A DNA stretch of 45,262 bases from Chloroflexota bacterium (lineage in GTDB: Bacteria; Chloroflexota; Anaerolineae; DTLA01), in NCBI GenBank assembly GCA_014874485.1, contig JADBJK010000064.1:1-45262 (forward strand). The letters run 5' to 3'. Below are positions 1-7,656 of this stretch, in pieces (within the stretch, counting starts at the first letter, position 1; each line of letters starts with the position of its first letter). The notes beneath the pieces were generated by a model that worked only from the letters and a program-made list of their open reading frames with translations, ran no database searches and was not told the DNA's origin. A program made the position numbers and the translations under genes.

Positions 1-1
1 C

Positions 2-61
2 GGTCTCCAGCCAGACAAGGACGGCTTTGTGAGGCTGTCCATCGCCGAGTTCAGTTTGTGA
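2..61 (+). CDS. 3' end of an upstream gene (partial, unidentified)
   Basis: One frame is open from the window edge to a TGA at 59-61 and gives a 19-residue C-terminus beginning GLQPDKDG and ending AEFSL. It would converge on the minus-strand SPFH gene that ends 14 bases further on. The fragment is too short to assign a family, and it may be a chance open frame. Confidence 0.3.
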   Translation, partial: GLQPDKDGFVRLSIAEFSL

Positions 62-75
62 AGTAGCACCATTGG

Positions 76-1101
76 TTAGTTAATGCATCGGACATTGTCA
101 TTGCTGGCCCGTGCTGCGCGACACAAGGGGCCTGCATCCTCGGGGTTGTTGCTCGACCTGATAGGGCAAGGGTTTCCTTCGTCGTGGCGATTCTCTCGCA
201 AGTAGTGCAAGGCAGCCGAAAATGCCTCCCGCTTGATCTTGATCGTCCTCTTCTGCAGCGAGATCTTAATCGCGCTCGAGCCCACGTCCGACACCTCAAA
301 GGAGCACCCGTCCGATGGTGTCTTGTACTTCTGCCCGGCTTTAAGGTGGGTCCACACGCCATCAATGTGGACATCACAGGACTCGCACGTTACCTCCCGA
401 ACTCGTGCCATCCCTTCTGCCCTGAGTATCTCCGCTTGCTTAACCGCCTCCGCCCGTCTTATCTCCGCTGACGCCTCCCCTTCCGATTCCAGGATCGCTG
501 CTTGTTTCTCCCCCTCGGCTTTGAGTATCGCAGCTCTCTTCTCCCTTTCAGCCGTCATTTGCAGTTCCATGCGTCGGCGGATGTCTTCCGGCGGAGAGAT
601 TTCCTGGAGTTCAACGCGGCTCACTCTGACCCCCCAGTTTGGTGTCGTCTCGTCCAGCACAGCTCTAAGCTGAGCATTAATGGTCTCTCGCGATGCCAGA
701 GTCTCATCCAGACTCAGTTGTCCAACCACGTTCCTAAGCGTAGTCTGAACGAGTTTCTCAATGCCGTCCACCAAGTTGGCGATCCCATACACCGCCCGTT
801 CTGGATCAACAACCTGATAGTAGAGTACGGCATCAATCTCCATCATCACGTTGTCTTTTGTGATTACGCTCTGCTTGGGAAAGTCCAGCACCTGTTCACG
901 CAGGTCCACCATCTCTGACATCTTCGTTACCACTTGCCGGACACCTGTTACGTCCACTTCTAACGCTCTGAAGAAGATCGGCCTGGTTCTTTCAATGATA
1001 GGAAACACGAATCGCAGCCCGCTATACAGTACCCTGTTGAACTTTCCGAGCCGCTCGACAACAATGGCGTATCCCTGTGGAACTATGCGGAATCCGAACA
1101 T
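76..1101 (-). CDS. SPFH/band-7 (stomatin-like) protein with unusual C-terminus
   Basis: Membrane-scaffold protein of the stomatin/prohibitin superfamily, 341 aa from the chosen ATG. The N-terminus (MFGFRIVPQGYAIVVERLGK) is the short hydrophobic/band-7 entry typical of slipins. The SPFH core continues through VDPERAVYGIANLVDGIEKLVQ, and the Ala/Glu-rich helix (KAEGEKQAAILESEGEASAE) is classical. An upstream in-frame ATG exists at 1140, but 1101 has GGAGG seven bases upstream and starts at the conserved motif. After about residue 236 the usual tail is replaced by an unrelated Cys-containing segment (TCESCDVHIDGVWTHLKAGQ and onward) that I do not recognise, so the protein may be chimeric. It is transcribed alone from a consensus promoter. 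No neighbouring NfeD-type partner gene is present. Confidence 0.85.
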   Translation of the reverse strand: MFGFRIVPQGYAIVVERLGKFNRVLYSGLRFVFPIIERTRPIFFRALEVDVTGVRQVVTKMSEMVDLREQVLDFPKQSVITKDNVMMEIDAVLYYQVVDPERAVYGIANLVDGIEKLVQTTLRNVVGQLSLDETLASRETINAQLRAVLDETTPNWGVRVSRVELQEISPPEDIRRRMELQMTAEREKRAAILKAEGEKQAAILESEGEASAEIRRAEAVKQAEILRAEGMARVREVTCESCDVHIDGVWTHLKAGQKYKTPSDGCSFEVSDVGSSAIKISLQKRTIKIKREAFSAALHYLRENRHDEGNPCPIRSSNNPEDAGPLCRAARASNDNVRCIN

Positions 1102-1222
1102 CGTGCGTCCTCCACAAATTCTGCAGTCATTGGGCGCCAAGCCCCTGCGCTTGGGCTAACCGCTTGTTCACCCACCGGGGGCGCAGCGGGCAGAGCGCAC
1201 CAAAGTATCCTCAATTGCTCAA

Positions 1223-1251
1223 ATTATACCCCGACTTCCGCGCCCTGTCAA
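1223..1251 (-). promoter_or_regulatory. Consensus sigma-70 promoter for the SPFH gene
   Basis: On the minus strand TTGACA lies at 1251-1246 and TATAAT at 1228-1223, with exactly 17 bases between them: a perfect -35/-10 pair. Transcription would start near 1216, leaving an untranslated leader of about 115 bases before the ATG at 1101. Seen in the sequence; activity is inferred. Confidence 0.8.
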
Positions 1252-1272
1252 CGGTTTTTCGCGCCGGGCCGC

Positions 1273-2037
1273 TCAAATATACAAATGGTGCGGGTCTATC
1301 TCCTCGCGCAGGAGGCGCAGTTCCTCGTCCGTGGGCGGGGGCGTCTCCTCTATGCGGTCGGCCAGCAGGAGTTCAAACCCCGTGTTCTGGATGACCTGCT
1401 CCACGGTTACGCCCGGGTGCACCGCCAGGAGTTTCATCCGCTTGGTCTCGTCGTCAAAGCCCATCAGCGCCAGGCTGGACACGACGCGGTAGGGGCCGGT
1501 TCCGGGCGGGAGTCCCGCGGCCTCGCGCGCGCCCGGGCCGGTGAGGTAGCCCGGCGTGGTGATGAAGTCCACCTTGGGGACGAAGCGCCGCGCGTCGTGC
1601 TGCATGATGGCGATGGTGCGCCAGCAGTGGGAGCCGACGTCGTTGGCGCCACCGCTGCCCGGGAGGCGGGCCTTGGGCCGCGCGTGATCGCCGATGACCG
1701 TGGAGTTGAGGTTGCCGTAGGGGTCAATCTGCGCACCGCCCAGGAAGCCGTACTCTATGAAGCCGCGCTGGGCGGTCTCCATGGTGTCGCAGATGCCGGT
1801 GGCCGACAGCGCGCGGTGGAAGGTGCGCTCCTCGCCGACGGCGAGCGGGAGTTCCTCCAGGATGGCGCCGGTGCCGCCGAATTCAAACACGGTTACCAGG
1901 TTGGGCGCGTGGAGTTTCTGCGCCAGGGCCGCCGCCAGCATGGGGATGCCGGTGCCGATGAAGGCGGTGGTGCCGTCCTCCATGAGGCGCGCGGCCACGC
2001 AGATGAGGAGTTCGCGGGGATTGTACTCGGTGCTCAT
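1273..2037 (-). CDS. CoA-transferase family I, subunit B (glutaconate CoA-transferase-like)
   Basis: Beta subunit (254 aa) of a heteromeric acyl-CoA:acid CoA-transferase of the GctAB/IpdAB type. The protein has the early GTGIPMLAAALAQKLHAPNL segment and VFEFGGTGAILEE, where Glu52 is the likely counterpart of the catalytic glutamate of GctB (inference by position). It also has the GGAQIDPYGNLNSTVIG loop and a GSGGAND glycine loop. Start: ATG at 2037 with AGGAGG just upstream; an open frame extends further upstream but lies inside subunit A. The ATG overlaps the TGA of subunit A in an ATGA, so translation is coupled. The substrate cannot be read from the sequence; glutaconate, a steroid-ring or an aromatic acyl-CoA are possible. 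No pathway genes flank it. Confidence 0.85.
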   Translation of the reverse strand: MSTEYNPRELLICVAARLMEDGTTAFIGTGIPMLAAALAQKLHAPNLVTVFEFGGTGAILEELPLAVGEERTFHRALSATGICDTMETAQRGFIEYGFLGGAQIDPYGNLNSTVIGDHARPKARLPGSGGANDVGSHCWRTIAIMQHDARRFVPKVDFITTPGYLTGPGAREAAGLPPGTGPYRVVSSLALMGFDDETKRMKLLAVHPGVTVEQVIQNTGFELLLADRIEETPPPTDEELRLLREEIDPHHLYI

Positions 2038-3011
2038 CGCTCCCCTCCTTTGCGGTATCGCAGGCTTTCCAGGCGGTCGCGGCCGATGAGGTCCATGTAC
2101 TCGTCGTGGTTCTTGGGGCCGTACACGTACTTCTGGAGGTAGGCCTGGGCGGTGTCGGGCTGCTCCATCTCCTTGACCCACTCGCGGATGAGTTCCTCGT
2201 CGCGGCGGTAAACATAACACATCTCGCCCGGGTGGGAGCCGAAGGGGGCGTGAACGACGGCGTCCACCAGGTAGTAGGGGATGGCCGTGCGGTCGGGGCG
2301 CTTGCGAATCTCGTCGGTAGGGATGATCTCCTCGGCGCTGACGATGAGGCGCTTGCACGCGCGGGCCATCTCCACGGCGAACCCGGCGATGCCGTCAATC
2401 TGGCAGTTGCCGTAGCGGTCGGCGCGGTGCACGTGGATGAACCCCACGTCCAGGATGAGGGCGGGGAGCAGGGCCACCTTCTCGCCGGTGAACGGGCACT
2501 CCACCACCTTGGCCGCGCTGTACTTCAGCGTGTCGGTGCCCAGCATGGAGCGGACGGGGATGAAGGGGACGCCCATGGCTGCCGCCTTGAACCGCCAGGT
2601 GATGCCGCCGTTGGACCATTCCACGACCTGCTGCACGCGCCCGCTCTCCACCTCGCGGCGCAGGTTGGCCGAGATGCCGTACACCTCGTTGCCGATGTAG
2701 GTGATGTCCAGGGCGCGCACGCGGCCTGTCGCCAGGAGGATGTCCAGTTCCATCACGCCCTGGCCGGCGACGCGGAGGTCCTTGTACCCCTGGCGGATGA
2801 CCTCGCGGATGAGGGACATGGGGCAGCGGACGGTGCCGTAGAGTTCGGTGCCGATGTACGCGCCGTCAAACATGAAGCGGGCGACGGCCTCCTGTTCGGA
2901 CATCAGTTTGTCCACCAGGGCCTTCGTCTTGTGCTTCCGGTTCCACTCCCGGAAGGCGTTCATGTCGGGCGGCTGGATGAGGGGACCGATGCCAGATTCT
3001 ACTACGTGCAT
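2034..3011 (-). CDS. CoA-transferase family I, subunit A (glutaconate CoA-transferase-like)
   Basis: Alpha subunit (325 aa) partnering the overlapping subunit B. Family features seen: a start region with VDKLMSEQEAVARFMFDGAY, then VRCPMSLIREVIRQGYKDLR, the VEWSNGGITWRFKAAAMGVP segment and FIHVHRADRYGNCQIDG near the middle. The chosen ATG at 3011 has AGGAGG at ideal spacing; an in-frame ATG at 3131 would add 40 residues of low-complexity sequence without family similarity. The two genes form a bicistron with a 4-base overlap. The 3012-3198 region upstream shows no clear promoter, but it holds a small palindromic repeat. Confidence 0.87.
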   Translation of the reverse strand: MHVVESGIGPLIQPPDMNAFREWNRKHKTKALVDKLMSEQEAVARFMFDGAYIGTELYGTVRCPMSLIREVIRQGYKDLRVAGQGVMELDILLATGRVRALDITYIGNEVYGISANLRREVESGRVQQVVEWSNGGITWRFKAAAMGVPFIPVRSMLGTDTLKYSAAKVVECPFTGEKVALLPALILDVGFIHVHRADRYGNCQIDGIAGFAVEMARACKRLIVSAEEIIPTDEIRKRPDRTAIPYYLVDAVVHAPFGSHPGEMCYVYRRDEELIREWVKEMEQPDTAQAYLQKYVYGPKNHDEYMDLIGRDRLESLRYRKGGER

Positions 3012-3126
3012 GGTTTGCCTCCTTTGCTGAGGTGCCAGTTCGTCCTGGCAGTGCCGTTCATGCCAAGCAGTATGACCTGGTTGTTCGCGGGATGCGCCGC
3101 ACGAGATGAGGTTGGTCGGTCGCGGT

Positions 3127-3186
3127 TTCACCGCAGAGCACGCAGAGGTCCCTTGGAGTTTCTCGCTGTGCGTCTCTGCAGTGAGA
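3127..3186. repeat. Imperfect inverted repeat upstream of the CoA-transferase genes
   Basis: TTCACCGCAGAG at 3127-3138 pairs with CTCTGCAGTGAG at 3174-3185 (10 of 12 positions). A related string (TTCACCGCAGAG) recurs near 35962 next to another repeat block. It is probably a small dispersed intergenic palindrome. Number of copies in the genome is unknown. Confidence 0.4.
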
Positions 3187-3198
3187 GTCAGCAGTGCC

Positions 3199-3960
3199 CT
3201 ACAGGTGCTGCGCGAACCAGTTGGTGGATGCGGTGATCACCTCCTCTTCCCACGCTACGGATGAGAACGTGTGGTCGGCTCCGTTGACCAGGAGCAGCGA
3301 CTTGGGGCCGGTCAGCGCATTCATGTACTCTTGGGCATCCTTGGGCGGCACGGACTGATCGGCCGTCCCGTGGACGACGAGGGTCGGCCCCGTGAAGTGG
3401 CGGATTTCGTCCAGCGGGCGCACGGTCATGACCTGGCGGATAAACTCGTGCCCGACGACCAGCCCGCCGATGTCCAGGCCCTTCGGCTGGGGGACCGGCG
3501 GGCGGGGGGCGGTCTCCGCGCCTTTGGACAGCACCTCGGCCAGGTTGGCGGGCGCGGCCCACAGGACGAGAGCGCGCACGCGGGGATCACGCCCGGCCAG
3601 GCACGCGGCGACAAGTCCCCCCAGGCTCAACCCCAGGACGCCGAGGCGCGCCTTGTCTATCTCCGGCTGGGCGCTCAGCCAGTCCAGGGCCGCCGCGGCG
3701 TCGGAAATCTCGCCCTCAATGGTCATGTCGGCGAAGTCGCCCTCGCTCTCGCCGGAGCCGCGGAAATCAAAGCGCAGCGCGGCGATGCCGTGCCGGGCCA
3801 GGTGTCGGGCCTGTTTGGTGAAGATGAAGTGGGATTCGCTGCGGTGGCCGGTGAAGCCGTGGAGCAACGCGACGGCGGGGTGGGGGCCGGGCCCCTGGGG
3901 AAGATGGAGCATGCCGTACAGGTTTTGCCCCTGGTTCTGGAAAGCGACGAGTCGTTCCAT
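3199..3960 (-). CDS. Alpha/beta hydrolase (serine esterase/acyl hydrolase-like)
   Basis: A 253-residue cytoplasmic alpha/beta hydrolase. The HGFTGH oxyanion region is at 34-39 and RFDFRGSGES at 63-72. The nucleophile elbow GLSLGG contains Ser112, the acid is probably Asp201 in VHGTADQSVP, and the histidine is His230 in NGADHTF, so the triad is complete. It resembles the dienelactone-hydrolase/'YqiA-like' esterase group more than lipases. The ATG at 3960 is preceded by GAGGGG. It lies between the CoA-transferase and FHA genes on the same strand, 76 bases after the FHA gene, and could be co-transcribed with it. The substrate is unknown. Confidence 0.85.
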   Translation of the reverse strand: MERLVAFQNQGQNLYGMLHLPQGPGPHPAVALLHGFTGHRSESHFIFTKQARHLARHGIAALRFDFRGSGESEGDFADMTIEGEISDAAAALDWLSAQPEIDKARLGVLGLSLGGLVAACLAGRDPRVRALVLWAAPANLAEVLSKGAETAPRPPVPQPKGLDIGGLVVGHEFIRQVMTVRPLDEIRHFTGPTLVVHGTADQSVPPKDAQEYMNALTGPKSLLLVNGADHTFSSVAWEEEVITASTNWFAQHL

Positions 3961-4036
3961 CTGCGCCCCTCGCTATTGAGATGTTCTGCCCTTGGTCAAG
4001 GGCGCGCCGACATGCACCGTCGGCCTGTCGTCAGAC

Positions 4037-4969
4037 TTATCCTGCCTCGGGCGGCGCAGGAGTTCGCGCCTGGTACAGCACGATTTCCGCCCTCTCCAGC
4101 AGTTGCTCGGCCGAGTCGGCCTGGTCGGGGAAATGGGCAAGCCCGACCACCAACCGTCTGGGGGCCGCGTCGCCGGTTACTGCCTGGAAATCGGCCTGCA
4201 CCTTGTCGGCGAGGGATTGAGCCGCATGCGGCGCGGTCATGGGCAGGATGGCGATGAGTTCGGCGGTGCTGTACCGGCCTAGGATGAGGTCCTCGTTGCC
4301 CTGCTGGCGCAAGAGTGCTGCGAGGGCACGGGCCTCCTTGTCCAGGGTCGCGAGGCGGCTGGACTGCGGGGCCTCGTGGGGTTCCACGCCGAGCAGCAAC
4401 AGGGCCAGCGGGTAGTCGTGGTGGGCGGCCCGCGCGCATTCGCGCTGAAGCGCCTCAAGCATGTACTGCCGATTGTAGAGTTCGGTCCCCGGGTCGCGGG
4501 TGGCCAGCCAGTAGGCATCGTCGGATGCGGTCTGCTCGCCGAAGTCCATGTATCGGATGCGGAAGACAGTATCGCCGACGCGGAGCAGGTCGCCGTCCTT
4601 GAGTTCGGCGCGCTCCACCTGCTCGTCGTTGACGAACGTCCCGTTGCTGCTGTCCAGATCCACCACCACGGCGGCGTGCTCGGTCAGCAGGATTTTGCAG
4701 TGCTGGCGGGAGACCTTGCTGTCCCACAGGCGTAAGCCCGCGCCCATCTGCCGTCCCAGCACGGTTTCCGCCTCGCGGATGATGAAGGCGCGCGAAAGCC
4801 CACCGCCCACGAGGGGGATAAGCCACAGGGCGCGCACGGGCGGCGCTTTGGGGACATCGGAGCGGGTGATCATGACCGTCTGCTCCAGGGGCGGCGCGGT
4901 GAGTTTGGTGGGGCGTCGCGCGGCGGCAGCGTCCGCCTGCTTTCTGGGGTCGTATCCAATCAGCGCCAT
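4037..4969 (-). CDS. FHA-domain protein with degenerate GGDEF domain
   Basis: A 310-residue signalling protein. Residues 60-140 are a forkhead-associated domain that binds phosphothreonine: GR at 72-73, SRQH at 87-90 and SSNGTFVN at 107-114 are intact. Residues 155-305 have the diguanylate-cyclase fold signature at the start (DPGTELYNRQYM, normally DxLTGLYNRR). At the active site, however, the GG(D/E)EF motif is replaced by STAEL (234-238, within GRYSTAELIAILP). Cyclic-di-GMP synthesis is therefore unlikely, and the domain may act as a binding or dimerisation module. No transmembrane segment is visible. Start ATG 4969 has AAGGAG upstream and a TATAAT promoter 33 bases before it. No kinase gene is adjacent. 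Confidence 0.85.
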   Translation of the reverse strand: MALIGYDPRKQADAAAARRPTKLTAPPLEQTVMITRSDVPKAPPVRALWLIPLVGGGLSRAFIIREAETVLGRQMGAGLRLWDSKVSRQHCKILLTEHAAVVVDLDSSNGTFVNDEQVERAELKDGDLLRVGDTVFRIRYMDFGEQTASDDAYWLATRDPGTELYNRQYMLEALQRECARAAHHDYPLALLLLGVEPHEAPQSSRLATLDKEARALAALLRQQGNEDLILGRYSTAELIAILPMTAPHAAQSLADKVQADFQAVTGDAAPRRLVVGLAHFPDQADSAEQLLERAEIVLYQARTPAPPEAG

Positions 4970-5001
4970 GTCTGCCTGCTCCTTGTCGCGGTGTCTGTCA
5001 G

Positions 5002-5029
5002 ATTATAGCATGTTCCGCGCGGCGTGCAA
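5002..5029 (-). promoter_or_regulatory. Promoter of the FHA gene
   Basis: TTGCAC (5029-5024), a 16-base spacer and TATAAT (5007-5002) on the minus strand. It predicts a start near 4995 and a leader of about 25 bases that contains the ribosome binding site AAGGAG. Confidence 0.65.
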
Positions 5030-5046
5030 AGGCGGGCGTATGGTGG

Positions 5047-5269
5047 GTGCATTTCAGTTTGGGGGCAAGGCTGCTGCAATGGGCCGCCTCTTTCGCTGCC
5101 TGACGTGGGGCGATGGGTCTGCTTGACCTCACCTAACCCCTCCCATACCCTCCGCTTTCCTCTCCGCCCGCGGAGAGGAAAGGGGAGGGCCGGGGTGGGG
5201 ATAGGTGAGGTAGATTCTGCTCGGCAACCTAACGATGTTCGGTCATTGCGCCCCAAAATTGAAATGCAC
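5047..5269. repeat. Nested palindromic element, MITE-like (about 220 bp)
   Basis: The outer arms are GTGCATTTCAGTTTGGGGGC at 5047-5066 and, in inverted orientation, the segment 5246-5269 (TTGCGCCCCAAAATTGAAAT and on). Inside lie CCTCACCTAACCCC (5127-5140) paired with GGGGATAGGTGAGG (5197-5210). At the centre is a perfect 13-bp hairpin, CTTTCCTCTCCGC (5155-5167) against its complement at 5170-5182 with a 2-base loop. No coding capacity is seen. It fills most of the gap between the FHA gene and the hicBA promoter. The nested arms suggest a non-autonomous mobile element or a large structured RNA. Confidence 0.6.
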
Positions 5270-5415
5270 TCCGCATGGTGCAGGGCGATGGTTGCGTCCC
5301 CTTTGCGGTGAGAATCGGGCGGGCGTATGAGCGGCGGCATGAAACGCCGAGTAGGGCAGGTCCCCATTCCAGCCCCTGCCTGCGGAGGCGATGGGCCAAG
5401 GGCGCAGCGCCCCTG

Positions 5416-5444
5416 TTGACGCATTGGGCAGATGTCGGTAGAAT
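5416..5444 (+). promoter_or_regulatory. Promoter of hicBA
   Basis: TTGACG at 5416-5421, a 17-base spacer and TAGAAT at 5439-5444. The predicted start is near 5451, giving a leader of about 90 bases. The HicB-type antitoxin normally represses its own promoter; I do not see a definite operator palindrome. Confidence 0.55.
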
Positions 5445-5543
5445 GAGGCGCGTGGCATCCAAGAAGGGGTGCAATCATCTCGCCCCTGATTGTTACGGAG
5501 GGGCGTTGTTCCGCGCACGCAGCCTTACACCTGGGGGTATGCG

Positions 5544-5753
5544 ATGGCAAAGGAAGTGATCTTTCTGGTTGAAGAGGCGCCGGAGGGGGGATACACGGCG
5601 CGGGCGCTAGGGTATCCCATCTTCACCGAAGCGGACACCTGGGATGAACTGAAGGCGGCGATTCGCGATGCCGTGAAGTGCCACTTTGACGAGCCCGATA
5701 TGCCGGACCTGATCCGCATGCACATCGTGCGTGAAGAGGTCATGGTGGCATGA
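5544..5753 (+). CDS. hicB: HicB-family antitoxin
   Basis: A 69-residue protein of the short HicB/DUF1902-like partial RNase-H fold. It reads IFLVEEAPEGGYTARALGYP followed by a helix (ADTWDELKAAIRDAVKCHFD), the usual HicB pattern. It has no C-terminal helix-turn-helix or ribbon-helix-helix, so DNA binding is not evident and autoregulation may be absent. The start is set by similarity: ATG 5544, with only a weak GGGGG site upstream; a longer open frame begins at 5490. Its stop overlaps the hicA start (ATGA at 5750-5753), so the antitoxin is made first. Confidence 0.8.
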   Translation: MAKEVIFLVEEAPEGGYTARALGYPIFTEADTWDELKAAIRDAVKCHFDEPDMPDLIRMHIVREEVMVA

Positions 5754-5995
5754 GGCTGCCACGGGATGTGAGCGGTGCGGAACTGGCCGCGCTTCTTGGG
5801 CGGTATGGCTACAGGGTAACTCGTCAGACCGGTAGCCACCTGCGGTTGACAACGCTAGAGGGCGGGGAGCACCACATCACGATCCCGCGCCACAAGCCTC
5901 TACGTGTGGGCACCCTGAGCGCGATCTTGAACGAAGTGGCGCGGCATGTTGGGGTAGACCGGCAAACGCTGGTGGAGGCGCTGTTCGGGGGCTAA
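5750..5995 (+). CDS. hicA: HicA-family mRNA interferase toxin
   Basis: An 81-residue double-stranded-RNA-binding-fold toxin. Characteristic features are SGAELAALLGRYGYRVTRQT, then GSHLRL with the catalytic-type histidine (His30) and HHITIPRHKPLRVGTLSAIL near the C-terminus. HicA cleaves mRNA in a translation-dependent way until bound by HicB. The gene overlaps hicB by four bases. The order antitoxin-toxin is the reverse of the E. coli hicAB order but common in other phyla. Confidence 0.88.
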   Translation: MRLPRDVSGAELAALLGRYGYRVTRQTGSHLRLTTLEGGEHHITIPRHKPLRVGTLSAILNEVARHVGVDRQTLVEALFGG

Positions 5996-6017
5996 TATCA
6001 GGGATTCTTGATGGGGT

Positions 6018-6282
6018 GTCATTGCGAGGGCGCGGGGCGCCCGTAGGGACAATTCATGAATTGTCCCTACGGTTATTCTGAGGCGCAAAGCGCCGAAGAA
6101 TCTCGTCAACCGAGATGCTTCGCTCAGCATGACAGATGAAGTGTGAGATTGCTTCGCTTCGCTCGCAATGACAGGTAACGATTGGCGGCGCGTGCGACGC
6201 ACCTCCGAGGTGCGTCGCACGTGGGCCGACCGGCTGGCTTCGCTCGCCATGACGACGGGCAATTTCCCCTGTGGTCAAGTAC
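6018..6282. repeat. Modular intergenic palindromic repeat cluster, copy 1
   Basis: This fills the gap between hicA and the ATL gene. It has a perfect 32-bp palindrome at 6041-6072 centred on AATTCATGAATT. A module at about 6085-6134 contains the string GAATCTCGTCAACCGAGATG. It also has a TTGCTTCGCTTCGCTCGCAA module near 6152 and a 31-bp palindrome (arms CGTGCGACGCACCTC) at 6191-6221. It ends in CTGTGGTCAAGTAC, which recurs in copies 2 and 4. The same modules occur near 11140, 26117-26550 and 35977-36238. No gene lies in 5996-6334; short open frames here translate the repeat. Confidence 0.8.
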
Positions 6283-6334
6283 CAGGGTACACTACGCCCT
6301 GAGCGAGCACCTGGCATCGCACGAGGTGAAGACG

Positions 6335-6742
6335 ATGGGACTGGGAGCCCTGCCGTTTGAGGAGTTGTACACGCGGGTCTATGAAATTGTGGCGCTCATC
6401 CCGCGCGGGCGCGTGGCGACCTACGGCCAGATCGCGAGGATTGTGGGGCCGCCCTGCACGGCGCGGATGGCGGGCTGGGCACTGCGGGCGACGCCGTCGG
6501 GGTTGCAGATTCCCTGGCACCGGGTTATCAACGCGCGCGGCGAGATCAGCACCGAATTCCGAGAGCAGGAAGCGCTCCTCCAGCGCAGGCTGCTGGAAGC
6601 CGAGGGCGTGAAGTTTGACGCGCGGGGCCGCACCGATTTGCGCCGCTTTCAGTGGGCGGGGCCGGATCGGGACTGGCTGCTCGCGCACGGGTATCCGGTG
6701 GACGACGAGGGCGGGGAGCCGAAGCAGTTGGAGTTATTGTAG
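6335..6742 (+). CDS. Alkyltransferase-like (ATL) DNA-damage protein
   Basis: A 135-residue protein of the MGMT C-terminal domain family. The helix-turn-helix (GRVATYGQIARIVG) and the arginine-finger region (ARMAGWALRATP) are present. The active-site motif PCHRV of methylguanine methyltransferases is PWHRV here, so the acceptor cysteine is replaced by Trp. Proteins of this type bind O6-alkylguanine, flip it out and hand the lesion to nucleotide excision repair rather than reversing it. Start ATG 6335 has GAGGTGA upstream; a longer frame upstream is only repeat sequence. It may be co-transcribed with larE 44 bases downstream, although no functional link is obvious. Confidence 0.85.
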   Translation: MGLGALPFEELYTRVYEIVALIPRGRVATYGQIARIVGPPCTARMAGWALRATPSGLQIPWHRVINARGEISTEFREQEALLQRRLLEAEGVKFDARGRTDLRRFQWAGPDRDWLLAHGYPVDDEGGEPKQLELL

Positions 6743-6786
6743 TTCGGGCGCACTTCGGAACAGCCAACACATGGTGGAGAGACAGG

Positions 6787-7656
6787 GTGGACACGCGCGA
6801 ATTTGACATAAACGCTCACCTCGCGGGCAAGGTAGAGCGGCTGCGGGGGATACTGAGGGATATGGGGTCTGTGCTGGTGGCGTTTTCGGGCGGGACGGAC
6901 AGCACGTATCTGCTGGCGGAGAGCCTGGGCGTGCTGGGGGCGGAGAACGTGCTGGCCGTTACGGCGGATGCGCCGATTCACCCCCGGCGCGAAGTGCGCG
7001 AGGCGGCGGCACTGGCGGAGCGCCTTGGGAGCCGCCATTTGGTGATTGAGTTGCCGGTGCTGGACGATGAAGCGTTCGTCGCCAACCCGCCGGAGCGGTG
7101 CTATCACTGCAAGCGGGGGTTGCTGGTGCGGCTGTCGCAGATGGCGCAGGCGCACGGGCTGGCCTGTGTGGTGCACGGGGGGAACGTGGACGATGCAGCG
7201 GACTACCGCCCCGGCCAGAGGGCAGCCGACGAGTTGGGTGCTCGCGCGCCGCTGGCAGAAGCGGGCCTCACGAAGGCCGAGATACGGGCGCTGTCGCGCG
7301 CGTTGGGCCTGCCGACATGGGACAAGCCGCCGCAGGCGTGCCTGGCGACGCGGATCCCCTACGGCGTGCGCATTCGCCCGGAGGATTTAGCGCGCGTGGA
7401 GCAGGCCGAGGAGTTCCTGCGCTCGGAGTTCGGCCTGCGGCAGGTGCGGGTGCGCCATTGGGGGACGCTGGCGAAGGTGGAATGCAGCCCCGACGACTGG
7501 GGGATTCTGCTCGCCGAACCGGCCAGGGAGCGAGTCCTGGCTGCGTTCCGGGACATCGGGTACGTCCACGTCGCGCTGGATTTGGCGGGCTATCGGAGTG
7601 GAAGCATGAATGAGGCGTTGCGCGCGCAGGGAGGGGAATCCCGTGGACAGGCTTGA
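6787..7656 (+). CDS. larE: LarE, ATP-dependent sacrificial sulfur transferase
   Basis: A 289-residue PP-loop enzyme that AMP-activates and thiolates pyridinium-dicarboxylate mononucleotide in synthesis of the nickel-pincer cofactor (NPN). The pyrophosphatase loop SGGTDST is at 34-40. Cysteines stand in RCYHCK (Cys105, Cys108) and in PPQACLATR (Cys185). Cys185 aligns with the sacrificial cysteine of Lactiplantibacillus LarE. The CxxC-plus-Cys set matches LarE forms that use a [4Fe-4S] cluster as sulfur carrier (inference). The start is taken as GTG 6787 with GTGGAG upstream; an in-frame region further upstream overlaps the ATL gene. It overlaps larB by 14 bases. Confidence 0.88.
   Translation: MDTREFDINAHLAGKVERLRGILRDMGSVLVAFSGGTDSTYLLAESLGVLGAENVLAVTADAPIHPRREVREAAALAERLGSRHLVIELPVLDDEAFVANPPERCYHCKRGLLVRLSQMAQAHGLACVVHGGNVDDAADYRPGQRAADELGARAPLAEAGLTKAEIRALSRALGLPTWDKPPQACLATRIPYGVRIRPEDLARVEQAEEFLRSEFGLRQVRVRHWGTLAKVECSPDDWGILLAEPARERVLAAFRDIGYVHVALDLAGYRSGSMNEALRAQGGESRGQA

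Noticed and set aside
5996-6334. Short coding genes in the repeat clusters (here and at 11.1, 26.3 and 36.1 kb)
   Set aside because: The open frames translate the shared palindromes into the same peptide strings in several places and lack start signals; they are repeat sequence.
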